Under the pieces are notes generated by a model. It was not told the DNA's origin and searched no databases. It saw only the letters and a list, made by a program, of their open reading frames with translations. A stretch of 64,000 nt of DNA from Austropuccinia psidii (taxonomy: Eukaryota > Basidiomycota > Pucciniomycetes > Pucciniales > Sphaerophragmiaceae). The stretch's first letter is position 1. Each line of letters opens with the position of its first letter. Both the position numbers and the translations under genes were made by a program. This document shows positions 47,790-61,500 of this stretch, in pieces. Location: contig JALGQZ010000005.1 of the NCBI GenBank assembly GCA_023105745.1, positions 2,209,501 through 2,273,500 of the forward strand, given 5' to 3'.

Positions 47790-48560
47790 ATTGTTATTAT
47801 TATTACCACTTTTTTCCCCTCAACTTTCAAGAAGTTGATATCAATAAGGCATTTGTATCATAGTTTTTTTTAACTTCTTTTGTTTTGATTTTTTATCCTT
47901 TTATCATTCATAATTTTTTATAATCTTTAAATTTTAATTTTGATCTTAATAAAATAAAAAAATTAATGTTTTTTTTTTTACAAAAAAAGTCAATTAATTT
48001 ATCATATAGAATTTCAATAAACTTTATTGATATGTCTATTTTTTTAATATCAAATTTATTTGTTCATTCATTTTAAACAAAAAACCAAAAAGTAAAATAG
48101 AATGAAGAGGCTTGTATTAAAACATATTGAATTAAAATTAGTGCATAGCTCTATGATATATTCAATTTCTTGGTTTTAAATAAACATAAATTAATGAATT
48201 AATTTTTATTGATTTGGATTTTTATAATTTTTTCAAAAAATTTAGTTGAAGTTATTCTTTTTTTTCAAAAAAATACAATAAAATCATAATAATAATCAAA
48301 TAATCAAATTTAATGTAATTTTTTTTATTTCTTTTTTTAAAAAAGAAATTATTAAATAAAATAAAATCAAAATCAAAATCTTAGCAAAATAAACAATTGC
48401 TTATTATCATTCTCATCATTGATAAACCAATAAATCAAAAGAAATTTTTTCAATTTTAATTAAAAAGACAACTCCAAAATTATCATTACAATATATGACT
48501 CAATAAGCAAGAAATAATTTAAGGTGATTTTTTGATAAGATAAGTCTCATCAAAAGTTTT
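47790..48560. other. AT-rich DNA, nothing recognised
   Basis: No reading frame or repeat relationship is seen up to the change in base composition at about 48560. Confidence 0.5.
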
Positions 48561-49049
48561 ATGGGGATCAATTGAGATGAATTAGTGTAGATGGTACTCA
48601 TTTTATGAATTGATGACCCTGGCTAGAAATTATCGAATAGCCTTTGCTCATGCTGTTTGTCTCACCCTCAGCTCATCTTGTTTGGTGATGCCTGACGACA
48701 GAGGGCAGATTAATGTCGATATAGCCAGGCTATCCAGGCTGCTCGGCTGGTGCGTCGACTCGTCGCAGAAGATTACTGTACTGTACTAGGATCTTTGGCG
48801 AATCATCGGGTGAATTCTACCCTGCGAGGCTGGGAATCTGGCCGTCGGAGTTTTTATTTGGCCTAATTGAGCTCATTGGTCTCAGTTTGGCCACATTGGC
48901 TCATCAAATTTGGCCATTACTCTTAAAATTTCTCATCCACCAACCAGGGCCGTCAGGTTGCCTTGATTATTCAGACCTCATTGGTAAAATTCTAACCAGC
49001 TTCAAGTCAGCCTTATTGATTCTTCGTGTCTTGCTCTAGAGATTGTGTG
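48560..49049 (+). promoter_or_regulatory. Probable promoter region of the AA9-like/CFEM gene
   Basis: Base composition changes here from A/T-rich to balanced, unlike the surrounding repeats. There is no long frame. The position directly upstream of the start codon makes it the likely promoter and leader, but no core element is clear. Confidence 0.4.
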
Positions 49050-50218
49050 ATGATAGCCATTTTGAACTCATTATTAGCCGTCATACCATTGGCATCATGC
49101 CATCCTCACATCCAACTTTGGAGCTCAAGCCTAGAGGCTAAGATGACAGCTCCACAAAGGATTTATAACCTCCACCATCTAACCCATCAAGAAGCTATCT
49201 CCAATGTTGGCTGGGTTGATACCCATCAGGAAATTTCGTCTGACACTTCTCAATCAGCTAGTCATTCTTTTTTACATCCAGTCACCCTTCCTCAAACTAT
49301 TTCCGTCGATTCCGGTGGCAAGATCATTTTGATTCTAACAGATGATACAAATAAAGCGTTTGTCGCAATCTTAAACGGGACTCATACCAAAGAGACTTAT
49401 GGTTTTGATCTTTTTACAGTTATCAACCTCCTCAAAATTATATCCAAGCCTATCTCAGCTTTTGTGGAAATTCGGCTACTTCCTGTCATTCCTTCCAACC
49501 AGGAAACGCTCATTCTTTCCGAATTCAAAATCAGAAAACTGTCATGACTTTATTGCGCAAGCAACATTCCTCTGACCTGGGAAATGATCTATGGGAAGCT
49601 CAAATTCCAAATCAAATCCCACAAGGAAGCTATATTCTTCAACTTGAGACGTTTGTCACTTCTTTGTTTGCTTTAAAATTTACCAAAATCAGAATCAATC
49701 AGTGCTCATTTAATTTTCACCACAATTCCAGCCTTTCACCTAACAAATCGGCTTCTCCAGAGCACTTTCAAGAACAGTCCTTTCCTTCATTTTACCAAAT
49801 CTATATCAGCTCACCCCATAAAAATAACAATCAAAAGCGCTCACAAATCCCCAAAGATAACTCAAACGCTTTGGCCAACAAACGTCATTTGAATTATTCC
49901 AAATCAAAAAATCATCATCACTCTAAAGACGTCCCAATGTGTGCCAAGAGATGTCTTTGGCATAAAGTTTATGAAGCTAAATTGCTTGCACCGAAATGTT
50001 CGTCTTTGACCGTCGAGTGTCTTTGTCAAAGTCAGCCATTTGTCAAGGCTTATCGACACTGCGTTAGAGACCACTGTGCGGTGAGTAGCTAAAAGTTCTT
50101 GATGGAATTCAAAAATCTATCAAAATCTAATGTGACACTTTTATCACCCACTTAGATCTCTAAACAACATAAAGCAATCATGCCCATCGATAAACGGTGC
50201 AAGTCAAGCTCTGAGTAA
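49050..50218 (+). CDS. Secreted AA9-like protein with C-terminal CFEM domain (343 aa)
   Basis: Exons 49050-49357, 49420-50080 and 50156-50218 join in frame. Introns are 62 nt (GTTTGT..ACAG) and 75 nt (GTGAGT..TTAG). A signal peptide of about 17 residues ends LASC, leaving His18 as the mature N-terminus. AA9-like features follow: AYLSFC-x6-C (C118, C125), W161, AQIPNQIPQGSYILQLE (163-179) and INQC (C198). At the second copper His of AA9 (H-x-GP) there is AYQPP, and at the axial Tyr (YPQC) there is INQC, so the copper site looks lost. After a Ser/Asn/His/Lys-rich linker come eight cysteines at 277, 281, 296, 303, 305, 317, 322 and 338, beginning P-x-C-A-x2-C as in CFEM. AA9 enzymes cut polysaccharides; CFEM domains bind haem or iron or act at the host interface. 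Role unknown; effector or wall-binding protein possible. Confidence 0.75.
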
Positions 50219-52049
50219 CATCACCATGGTAAAGCCCATTAAAGAAAGTGGCCCGTAGGATTGTGTATAAAATTGGTAGCTCATTCACTCTAAATCGTCC
50301 GCAAACGTCTAAAAAAGAAGTTGATAGTGAGATGAGCTTGAGCATGCCTGGCGCATGTCAAAAACTATGCTTAGCTGTTTTGGATAATTGATATTTCTAA
50401 TGCTAAATATTGTTTTTATTAACCTTATACTTTGTCATATAAGTGGCTCAAATTATAACATTTCAAAATACTCCAAATTGTACTTTCTTTAAACCATTTG
50501 AAGAGTTGAAATTAAACTTTTATACTGATTTTATCCAATGTTAACAAATTTCTTAAATAAATAAAATGAGAAATTTAAACTTTGAAACTTTTATCAATTT
50601 CTTTTTGAAGTCAAGCTTTTATGAGATTTTGAAATTATAATTTGAATTTTTCAAGTTTTTATAAAAATAAACAAATAAATTTTAGAATGAATTGAAAAAA
50701 AATTGAACACTTTTTTTTTGTCATATGGTTGAGGTAAATCACAAAATAGCTACCCAGAATGTTGTGCCAATTTCCAGCGTAGCTAAAAACTGGCTTTTAC
50801 AGAAACTTTTTTTACAATTTCCACCTTTTTTTTTCAAAAAAAGGAGTTTTTTTTTCATATTTTTTTTTTAAAAAAATTTAGTCTTCATTCTACTTTTTCT
50901 AGCTCACCTTCCTTAAACTGATTCAATTTAATGGATACCATCAGGCCCTGTGTATGGTCAGATTTTTAATGAAGTTTTAGATTTGGTTTGAAACAATTTT
51001 AGATTTAAAGTTTGATAAAATTCAACTTCATTTTATATTATTTATTTTTCAATTTATTTTCAAAACACTAAAAGGTAATTTTAATTCCTTTTAATGTAAA
51101 ATTTCACAAAATTTGTTAAATTTTGAATTATTTCTTATTTATTTTATTTTTTTTAAAAACAAACATCATTAAATATTTTCTCATTCCAACATATTATGGC
51201 AGATGAAACTTTTTATTCTCAATTATCCAATTTTAAATATTTTGATTGTTTGAATACTAATTAAAAATCTGAAGCACATATAAAAGCTTGAGAAATACAT
51301 TTCAATAATTATAATAAAGTCAACAATGAATCTACAAAGAACCTTGAAGTTAGTCCAAGACAAAAATGCAAATGCAATATTGAATTGTAGAAAAATTTAA
51401 AAAGAAAGGATGATGAAACAAAAAGAGAATATGGATTAGTGAATTACTGAAAAAGAAAACCTATATTCAGAAGAAATCACATTTTATAGCACAAAAATAA
51501 ATTGAATCCAAACAAAAAACAAGATTTGTATGTAATGAAGAAGAAACCAGGAATTTACTAAGAATCATGATTGAGATATTATTAAATTTTCTGAATTAAG
51601 ATGCCATTAAATCAGGATTCATATTATAGTAAAGTTATTTTAATATTAATGAGAATCAAAGAGAGGGTTATCTTCTGATTAAGTATTTGAGCTTTGACAC
51701 GTTGGAAAGAAAATATAAGGCATTAATTCTAGCTTTATGAGTAAGGCTTTTTCTTGATTACTAATTAATAAGTTTCTTATACATTGGTTTTTGTATATCA
51801 TAAAGGATTATTGAAATGCTATCTGTGGAGGTGGCCTCCTTGTGAAGCTGGAACATCATCAAAATGACCAATTAAGTAATTATCTTTGTATTTATTCTAT
51901 CTCACCTAGCTAATTTGAAGTTAAATCTGTTAGGTTTATGATTTATTACAAGAAATAAGCATGAACACTTTTTCAGTAAATGAGAATGAGCTGTAATATC
52001 AAAGCTTTCAAACCATACAAAGGAATGATGATATCAGATCTAATAAAGA
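50219..52049. other. AT-rich intergenic DNA, no gene recognised
   Basis: Includes the 3' flank of the AA9-like/CFEM gene. Around 51690-51900 short translated pieces look vaguely like transposon protein but could not be assigned. Confidence 0.5.
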
Positions 52050-54024
52050 TGTGAGCCTTTGAGATATGACCAAATATCCAAAAAGTTCACAAGAAAACAT
52101 TAAAATAATTATTCTTTGGAAATAATTATCTTAAAATAAGTGAAAATGCCATAAATAGGCATAAATTTTTAATTAACTTGGTATCTAATTAGTAAACATT
52201 TGAAATAAATTAAATCATTAGATTATTCATGATAAAATACACATATATCATTTTTATGGAATATCTGTAAAGTCAATAATTAATGAATAATAAGTAAGAA
52301 TACCATAAAAAAGACATAAATTTCTATTTATCTCAGAAACCAATGAAAAAAACATGTGAAATAAATTTTACCTTTGCATTCCTCATGAAAAAACTTCACA
52401 TATAACATTTTTTTCATATTTTCAAAGTCAATGTTTAAGGAAATAACCTGAATATATGCACTTTTATGATCAGTGCATATATTCATGGTTTTTAGCTCAT
52501 ATCTCTTAAAATACACATGATAGAGAGTTAAAACAAGAATAAAGCTACCATGTAATTACTGTAGGAATGAAGTTATAAATTCCAATTGAAAATTTACAAA
52601 AAAGGTTATAAATTGTAAGGGTTTATTGAATAAAATTGTTATAGCTGTTGACCACTTTGTTGTGAAAGTAGTCCAAACTTAAAATAGAGTGAATATTCAG
52701 GCTCTACTAGGTCATACGTGAAGAATGATTCATTGTTTATCATTTTATTCAAGGTACAACCCCTTGAAATCATGGTTTGAAGTTTAAAATAGTGAATTTC
52801 AACAGAAAAGATGATTTACAAGAAAAATCATCAAAAATAGAATTTTTATGATATAATGAAATTCTGTTGGAAGTTTAATTATGAAATGCTAAGCTATTAG
52901 AAAACACTCTCTGATTTAATGTAGCATGTATAAACTGAGAGGTATTAATGATCAATATTTAAGCTTAAAATTGATCATTTATGATCACTCACTGTAATCT
53001 TATTTTAAGTTTAACAGTTATATAAGTGATAAAGCTGGTGAATTATATTATATTATGATTAATAATAATAAAATACACAAAGTTTAGGCTTCTTCCAAGC
53101 CTATGATGTCAGCAAATTCAGAGTTATAGTGATAACTCTAAGTAATGGCATAATAATGAGCTAAGATGGTTTAAGTATGATGTAATCATCACTAAAATTT
53201 GGAATACTGATTGATTACAGTTAATACCATCAGTACACGTCTACTAGAAGCCTTTTGCACTCTATGAGGGAAGACTTTACTCCAAATAGAGCTCCTTTTA
53301 CTCTTTTTCCCCCTCAGACACAACAAAAAACAATAAATCATTAAAACCAAAGGTAAAAGCTTTCTTCTTCTTATATAAAACTACTATATATTCAAATATT
53401 CAAGTTTAACTTTATTATAATAATCAAGTTTGATGTTATTAAATCAATTTTCAATTGTTTTTTTGTTAAATTTCTCTAAAATCTCTAATTCCATGTAAAA
53501 ACAAGAAAATTTGTAATTTCTTTTAATTTTTATTGTAAATACAATTTAAATAAGTTGTATTTATATTTTTTGGAGTAAAATTATTCCAAATTATTATATT
53601 AAGTGTTAAGAGTAGGTTATTTTCTCTTTTTATAATAATTTCTCTCTATTATTATTTTTTAAATAATTCTTAAATTAATATAAATAGTATTTATATTAAT
53701 TCATAACTTTAATATTAGTAATATTATTGTTATAATTGTTTTTTATTATTAAATTTTTTTTTTAGCCCTTAATTATTTGTTCATAACAATAATCAAGTGC
53801 CATAAATATATTAATATATTTATTTTATTATATTAATCTTTTGAATATATATTTTATATTATTATATTTATTTAATAATATAGATATTTTATGCCATAAT
53901 GATCAGAATTCCTTATTATTATGATTATCTTTTATCTTATTCTTGAAACTTCATAAGGATATTCAGAGTACAATAAGTAAAATATTAGTAATTTTTACTT
54001 ATTTTTTCATAGTCAAACCTTACA
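52050..54024 (+). repeat. 5' LTR of E3 (1975 bp)
   Basis: TGTGAGCC to AACCTTACA. It contains the same palindromes as the solo copy at 2866: TGATCAAT-x-TTTAAGCTTAAA-ATTGATCA near 52950, TAGGCTT..AAGCCTA near 53088 and GAGTTAT..ATAACTC near 53122. The TATA box is mutated. Confidence 0.88.
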
Positions 54025-54026
54025 TT

Positions 54027-54044
54027 TGGGGGCCTGGCCATGAT
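54027..54044 (+). other. Candidate tRNA-type primer-binding site of E3
   Basis: TGGGGGCCTGGCCATGAT starts two bases after the 5' LTR and opens with TGG, the complement of a tRNA CCA end. I cannot name the tRNA. This contrasts with E2, which has no TGG here. Confidence 0.45.
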
Positions 54045-54232
54045 ATTTACTTAAAAGACCTTCAAAAATATTCAAATTGGGATTATCCAATAATAAATTA
54101 TATAATAATCTTATGTTTATTGATTTTAAGAGCTATTGGGGAATTTGGAAAGCAATTGTACTGTCTTACATGTGGGTTTTCACATCCTTAGACTTGCAAG
54201 AGCTTCCATTGAGTGAATCTAGTGATTAAAAA

Positions 54233-54302
54233 AGATATTTATAGATTCAAAATAAATTTATATTGAAAGATATTTATAGATTCAAAATAAATTTATATTG
54301 AA
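54233..54302 (+). repeat. Tandem duplication of a 35-bp unit in the E3 leader
   Basis: Two identical copies (54233-54267 and 54268-54302) beginning AGATATTTATAGATTC. The identity points to a recent local duplication in an otherwise old element. Confidence 0.85.
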
Positions 54303-54760
54303 AATTAATTTCAAAAGCATCATCTTAATTTTATTTTATTCTTAAAAAATAAAAATATAAAAAATGATAAAAAATAAAAAACCAATAAAAAAAGTTATGT
54401 TTATCCATTTTTACTCATTTCTTTTATTCATTTTATTAATTCAAAGATATAAAAAAAATTTGTATTTGGAAATTGCCATATCTTATCAAAAATAACACTT
54501 TTAGAAAAAAGAGATATATTTATTTGTCTTTTTAGTTTTTTTGGACAACCCAGAATAGGATAATCAAACCACTGTTGAGAAATTGGTGGAAGAAACTTTC
54601 CCAAGTTCTCAAAAACCTTTTGTCAATAAGAAAAAGAAAACTAAGAAATTAGTATTTCCAGGACCCACTCACTATTCAGGACTCTGAAGGTGGGTGCCTC
54701 TCTTTAAATTGCCATAAAAAGCGTTTTTTGGTATCCTGATATATTTATATCTTCTCAATT

Positions 54761-57700
54761 ATGACTACTAGAAGAGGATCCCAATACTCCATCCAAGCAG
54801 ATGTAACTGGACTCAGAAGTAGAGTTGATTCCTGTAAAGGGAAAAGAAAGGGAAAAATTCCCAGTGGAACAGAATCCACACAAGGAAGTTCCACATCCCA
54901 AAGGAAAGTCCCAGAATTGCCCATAATACTTGAGTCAGAGTTAAAGATAAGTATGAGTAACTCCAATAGATATAAATCAAATCCAGAGGGCTCAAATAGA
55001 CATTTATATGAGCCGGTAAAAAACAGTACTGCAAAGTGTACAAGGACAAGGATTGGGAAATGTTGCCACAAATCCACCAAGGAGTGATCAGCTTCTGGCA
55101 CATCCTGAAAAAATTCCTCAAAGAGGAGGAAATAGTGAGATACTCCAATGGATGGAATCCACTATCATCAAAGCCACAAAACAAAAAGATAAAGGAGTAC
55201 CATGTCAAAAAGAGGGAGGCAAGCAAGGAAGAAGCCACAGTTGCTTCTACCAGCAAGCCTCAATCCAATCAAATTCCCCAAGAAGGGAAGAAGAGCAAGA
55301 AAAATAACTGGAGGAAACCATATTACCCAAGCTACAGGATCCCAAAAATCCAAAACGATGCCATGAACAGAACCTTTATGGAATTCAAGGACAAAGAGGA
55401 ACAAAGAATGAGACAACCTCATTTCCCAAAGAAATACCTCTGTCTCCTGATGTTGTAAATACTTTAAGAGAAATTGAAAATAATATGTTACCTCTTAAGG
55501 AAATTAAAAATAGTTTATTATACTTACACAAAATAAATAACAATTTATCATCTTTAACAAGAATTGTAGAACAAAATAAAAAAGAAATTGATAACATTAA
55601 ATTTATGGTTGAAAATAATAAACCAAAAATTTCAATTGACAATAATCAGAAATTAATACAAGGACAACAAGAATTGTATGGATACATAAAGGATATCAAA
55701 GAAAAAACTTTGACAATTAATGATGACATGAGTATTGATAATCTTACAGAAAAATTAAACAAATTAAGTATTTCTATGGAAAAATTTGAAGAAAACACTT
55801 CATTACATCAAAAATTAATTCTAGACCATGTAGAGAAAAGTGATGAAGCAAGAATGAATCCTAAAGATGATATTCAAAGTGAAATAAGACTTATTACTGA
55901 AAAAATGGATAAAATAAGGAAGGCTAAGATAAATATGCCAAAGTTATCAACACAATTTTCTCATATAGGAAGTCCTGTTAAGCTAAAAGGGGAAATAACA
56001 AATCCATTCATAACACACTTGAGCCATCAAGACAATATCCAAGTCTTAATGAAAGAAGCACCTCAATTAAAATAATTTCCAACATTCACAGGTGAACGTG
56101 AATATGAGCATAGGTCATTTATTGAAACAATTGACATGTTACAGGAAAATTATGTCATACCAGACAGATTAATCACTACCAGATTACATTAATTATTTGA
56201 AAAATATGCAAAAAGATAGTATTATGGCATAAGACAAACAAATGGCAAAAATACCTGGTCTTGGTGGAAAAATGAAATAATCACCAAGTGGGAAAATGAT
56301 TTCTGGAGGTACAAGATAAAAAATGCATTTGAAAACTCCTTCTTTGAGCAAGATAAGGATAAACCTTTGACTTGGTTCTTAAAAAAAGTTGAAAGATTAA
56401 ATTCACTGTACCCAGAAATGTCACAAAAAATGGTGCACATGAAAATAATTAAGAACTGTGGAGGAGAATTGGAACATGCCCTGAGAAGCAGTTGTATAGA
56501 ACCATTCTCCTGTCACAGGGGCTCTTGGACAGAAAAAAAAGAGTGGCCTGGAACTCAGAAATCAGGGAACTCACTTGGAAGACTCCAAAAAGAATAAAGA
56601 AAATAAAAATAAAGAATTTAATTTCTCTAAGAAGAATTCAAGTACAAAGATGAGATGCAATCAGAGAAATGAGAATGCAAATGGCCAAAGAGCCAACCAA
56701 GTAAGTCCTTAATCACTGTCTCAACCTTCCAAAAGGAACAATAAACTTAATAAGGATATGAACACCAAATAAAGAAAAGAGAAAAGGTTCTAAATGACTG
56801 ACTTGATAATATCAGTATTCACTTAACAAAAATGATAAGATAAATAAAGATAAAATGAAATAAAAATATATCAATCAACTGGGGGAAAGTCCCCCAGGGT
56901 CAAAGGAGGCTGGTATATGTGAAGTTTTGAGAGCATGATTTCTTCAGGCTGGAAGCTGACCTGTATTGATTGTCTGATGGAATGTATACCTTGCCAAATT
57001 GAGGAATGAACTGGATTGAATGAGCTTCCAATTTTGTATGAATGAAACACAGGTCTTGGTGAATCCAGACTGCATTGAATGAATGTGGTTGCCAAGGTGG
57101 ATTGATGGAGCATTGACCCTGGAAAGGTTGTTTTGGAACTGCCTCTTGAAATATACCTTGAGAATGAACTGCCACTATTCCCTTGGAGGAATACTGTGAA
57201 TGAGAATTACCAATGATTGATTGATGGCATCATGGGTATTTGAGTTTTGAAACTTGCCTTTGAGCCTTGATTAATCCTCTGGATGACATTTCTTGATGAC
57301 CTGATGAAAAGTGGAAATAACCATTTAATATTGGTGCCATTGGATTGCTGATTAAAAAAGATGCATAATGGTGTATAACACCATTTATGGAACTTTTGGT
57401 TATTGGCAGTTGAAAGTGGCAAAAGGTCTTCTGAGGTGATGCCAGGAGGATATAAGTAAAAATTGGGTTTGAGTGGCTTCAAAGGTGAGAAAGTGTATTT
57501 TGGGTGATTCGTCCATTTTTGGGTTTTTGGCCAAATGAAGCTTTAAAACTGTATTTGCGCAAAGTGCGCAAAACTGCAAGTTAAGCCCCAAAAGACCTGA
57601 TATGGCCTTTTGGGCATGTTTCCCATAATACATGGGAAAATGGCATATACAGCTGAATACAGAAAAAATGCGCAAAGTGTGAAAGACAGTATTTAGAGCT

Positions 57701-58514
57701 TAAAAGGCTAAATACAGGCTTTTGGGCTGTATTTTGCCTGTTGACTGGAAAATACCCAAGATTTCCCAAAGGCAGAAAACTGGCCAGAAAAGGCCTGGTG
57801 AGGGTGAAGGGGCCAGGGTGGCCCCAGAGGATGAAATTACCATAAAGCCCATAAAGAATGACAATGGCCAATTTGGCCAATGATTATGGATATGGCCAAA
57901 AATGCCATATATTGGGTATGGCATGGATATGCCATATTGAGGTCCAAGAGAGTGGATTGCCATGGTTGTGACATTCCCACAGAAGAGTATATAAATGCAC
58001 TAGAAGACATAGTGGCAAGAACAAAAATTGGCAGAACATGGAAAAATTGGACACTAAAAGTCCAAACAAACCATTTATCAAGAAATATAAACCAAAAGAA
58101 CCTTTCAAACCAAATACACCCAACACTAATGAGCAAAGAAAATGCCATAAATGTGAAGGTATTGGACACTTAGCCAATAATTGCCTTAAAAAGGCAAAAA
58201 TCAATAACATTGTGGAAACAGAAAGCCACAATGACACAGAAGATGAATCTGAGTCTGAAAAAGTCACTGAAGAGTCAGATACTTCCGAAAGTGATGAAAT
58301 TAATATAATTAATGCACAAATTAATAGTATTCATTTAACAGATGAAGTACTAGATGTAAATTCAAACTTACCACAAGTTGGAACATCTGATACAAGCCTC
58401 ACAAACATACAAGATGACAAGCTGTATACAACCAAACCAGCAAAAGGAATGGGATATACATCTGTAAAATCAAGTAGAAGTATTTTCATAGTTGGAAACC
58501 AAGATGAAAAATGA
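54761..58514 (+). pseudogene. gag: Gag of E3, decayed and split by an antisense LTR
   Basis: Begins MTTRRGSQYSIQADVTG at 54761, shifts frame near 55020, then runs mainly in one frame to 56075 and on to 56510 with several stops. A long, lysine-rich coiled-coil-like part lies at 55450-55970. The gag core includes SFFEQDKDKPLTWFLKKVERL and MVHMKIIKNCGGELEHALR. After the inserted LTR the frame resumes with TEEYINALEDIV and shifts again. A canonical CCHC zinc knuckle, C-x2-C-x4-H-x4-C, is at 58143-58184, followed by an acidic Ser/Glu-rich tail. Removing the LTR and one 5-bp copy restores the reading EPFS-TEEYINAL, which fixes the insertion boundaries. Confidence 0.85.
56511..57973 (-). mobile_element. 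Solo LTR (1463 bp), antisense inside E3 gag
   Basis: On the minus strand it starts TGTCACAACC (57973) and ends CCTGTGACA (56511), as in LTRs A and B. The shared module is present: CACATATACCAGCC (56922-56909) and CTGGGGG/CCCCCAG arms with 5-nt loop (56897-56879) followed by AGTTGATTGA. It is about twice as long as its relatives because of a longer U3. Flanks TCTCC and TTCCC would be a target duplication with two mismatches. Confidence 0.85.
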
Positions 58515-61500
58515 AATTTAGATACAGGAGCATACTGTACCTGTGTTGGTAAGAGTTACTTAAAAAAATTATACCAGATTGGGAAGAAAAACTTATACCA
58601 ATACAAGGGGTTAAATTTAGTATTGAAAGTGAAAGCATGAAGCCCTTTGGAATAATTGACTTTGCATTAATTTTTTGTCACCCTTCCCAATGTATAACAG
58701 TGAAAGTAGAGTTTGTAGCAATGGACAACTGTACTAGTAATCATTTTATACTGGGAAATGATTACCTGTCAATTTATGGAATAGGTATATACAATCAAAA
58801 AGGTAGATATTTTACCATAGGAGACAATAAGAGGCAGAAATTTGGTTTTTTAATAACAAAAACAAATTACAGCTATAAAAAATGAAGGGAAAAGCCCAGA
58901 GAAACAATCATTCATAAATTAACAACTTAATGAGGCATAATTTAATCAATAATTAATAGAAAAAATGAAAGAAAAAATAATTGAGCTTTTGTTTAAATAA
59001 GAAAATGACTTTGAAATTGAAAAAGAACCACTAGGTGAAATAATCGGGAATGAAGTAGACATTATTCTTAATGTGGAAAAACCCTATCAACCCTTATTAA
59101 GAAGACCAGATTACCCAGCTAGCCCAAGGGACAGAGAAGCCTTAGAGGTACACATTAAAGAATTAATGGACCTTGGAGTGTTAAGGAAAGTAGGACATAA
59201 TGAAAAAGTAGATGTCACTACACCTGTCATTATAAATTTGCATAATGGAAAATAAAGGATGGTACGGGACCTTAGAGCTCTAAATACCTAGGATATCCCT
59301 GACAGATATCCAATTCCTAGAATCCATGAGACATTAACACAATTGTAACAGGATAAGCTCATTACAGCCATAGATTCTTTAAATGGTTTTGACTAGAATG
59401 TCTTAACAGAAAATTCCAAAAAAATACTAAGGATAATAGTCCATTGTGGAATTTATAAATACTTAAGAATTTCATTTGGTATAAAAAAAGCACCTTTGCA
59501 TTATCAAAGAATGATGAATACCATATTTCCTGAGGAATTATCAGAATGATGGTTAATTATCTATATTGATGATATCATGGTTTTTTCAGAAACTTGGGAC
59601 AGTCACTTAAAAAGAATAGAAAGAGTCTTGCAAAAAGACATAAATGTAAATATAAAAATTTCCTTGAAAAAATGTGATTTTGCATACAGTGAACTGAAAG
59701 CACTAGGACATGTTGTATCTGGACTAAGTTTGGGCATAGATAAAAACAAAGTAGCAGCAGTACTACTGAAGTCAATCCCCCAAATCAAAGAAGAAACTAA
59801 ATCATTTCTAGGATTTTCTGGTCATTACAGAAAGCATATAAAAGAATTTTCAAGAATTTCCAAATCCTTGTACAAGCTCTGTGACCAGCAGACAGTCTAT
59901 GAAACGACTGAAGGAAGGGTCAAAGCATATGAGGAACTGAAAAATTCCCTCAAAAATGCCCCATTTCTTCTAATGATAGATTGAAAACTACTGTTAAAGC
60001 TGTAAATTAATGCTTGTGGAGAAGGACTAGGTGCTGCACTACACCAGACACAAATAATCAATGATAAACCTGTTGAAGGACCCCTTTGCTTTATTTCAAG
60101 ACAAATTGAGCCAACAGAGGCAAGATATGGATCAAGCCAAATGGAATATCTTTTCCCAGTGTGGGCTTTAGAAAAATTGCACTATTATTTGGATGGAACA
60201 GTGTTTGATGTGATAACAGACTGAAATTCTGTAAGATCTGTATTAAACATGAAGACACCAAATAGACACATGCTGAGATGGAAAATTGCTCTCCAGGAAT
60301 ATAGAGGAAATATGACTATAGCTCATAAATCTGGAAATATTAATGAAAACTCAGATGGTCTTAGCAGATAGGCTTTAGCAAACACACCTGAAAACCCAGC
60401 CTGGGTACCACAGGAAGAACATCATATAGAAGGCATATGTGTCACAGATATTGGCAAAGAATTCTTTAACGAAGCTAAAGAAAGCTATAAGATGGACAAG
60501 AACTGTCATGACCTATGCCAACTTTCAATAAAATATTGTAAAGACCCATCACTTTCATCAAAATTAGATGAAATATGGAAACAAGCATATGATGAAGGAA
60601 GATTCCACCTCCTTGATGGAATCCTCTATCATAGGACTAAACATAAATGTGTTATGGCTTTAACAGATAGAGATCTGATAAACACTATACTACATGAATG
60701 TCATGATAGTGTTGCATCTGGAAATCTCTCAGAAGACAGAACACTAGAGAGGGTAAAAAACTTCTCCTGGTGGCAAAATTGGAGAAAATATGTTGCAGAA
60801 TACTACCAAACCTGTGACAAATGTTAAAAAGCAATCAGAGCCACAGGAAAGAAATTTGGAATGATGATCCAAATTCAAGAACCAGGATCCCCATGGGAAA
60901 TAGCTCACATATACTGGGTAACAGCCTTACATCCGGGAGGAGACAGAAGTTATAATGCATGCCTAGTATTACTTGACAGGTACAGCAAAACTCCAATGTT
61001 CTTACCATGTTAGAAATACAAAAAATCTATAGACACAGCCAGATTGATATGGAATAAAGTTATTAGCCATACAGGACTATTCTAAAATATCATAAGTGGC
61101 AGAGACCCAAAATTCACCTAAGAATTGTGGACAAACATCCATAACTTTTTTGGAACAAGGTTATAATTCTCCACAGCCTAACACCCTAAAGCTCATGGTC
61201 TGGAAGAAATAATGATACAAAACTTAGAGGATATGATCAGAAGTTTCTGTGCTTATGGCCTAGAATTCAAAGTCTCTGATGGCTTTACCCATGATTGGTG
61301 TACCTTAATACCAGCTCTTGAGCTGGAATATGAAACACCAATCCATTATTCAACTGTTAAAACACAAGCAATGTTGGAAAAAGGATGGAATAAAAGACTT
61401 CCATGTGTCACTCTTAAAAAAACTTGGTCAATATACATCCAACAGCAAACAGTTTTAAAATGATGCTTGACAAAGAAAGACATCATTCAAACAGATGTAA

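Noticed and set aside
47570..47863. 97-residue frame of alternating Phe-Ile
   Set aside because: It is a translation of the TTTTTA microsatellite, not a gene.
51690..51900. Translated pieces vaguely like RNase H of a retroelement
   Set aside because: Too short and too decayed; no diagnostic residues could be aligned.
57580..58270. Overlapping minus-strand frames of 80-127 codons
   Set aside because: They are shadows of the antisense LTR and of E3 gag and resemble no protein.
58501..58530. Frameshift or readthrough signal at the gag-protease border of E3
   Set aside because: The stop is in the same frame as the protease, and no slippery heptamer or stem is apparent. With so many other stops it is most simply decay.
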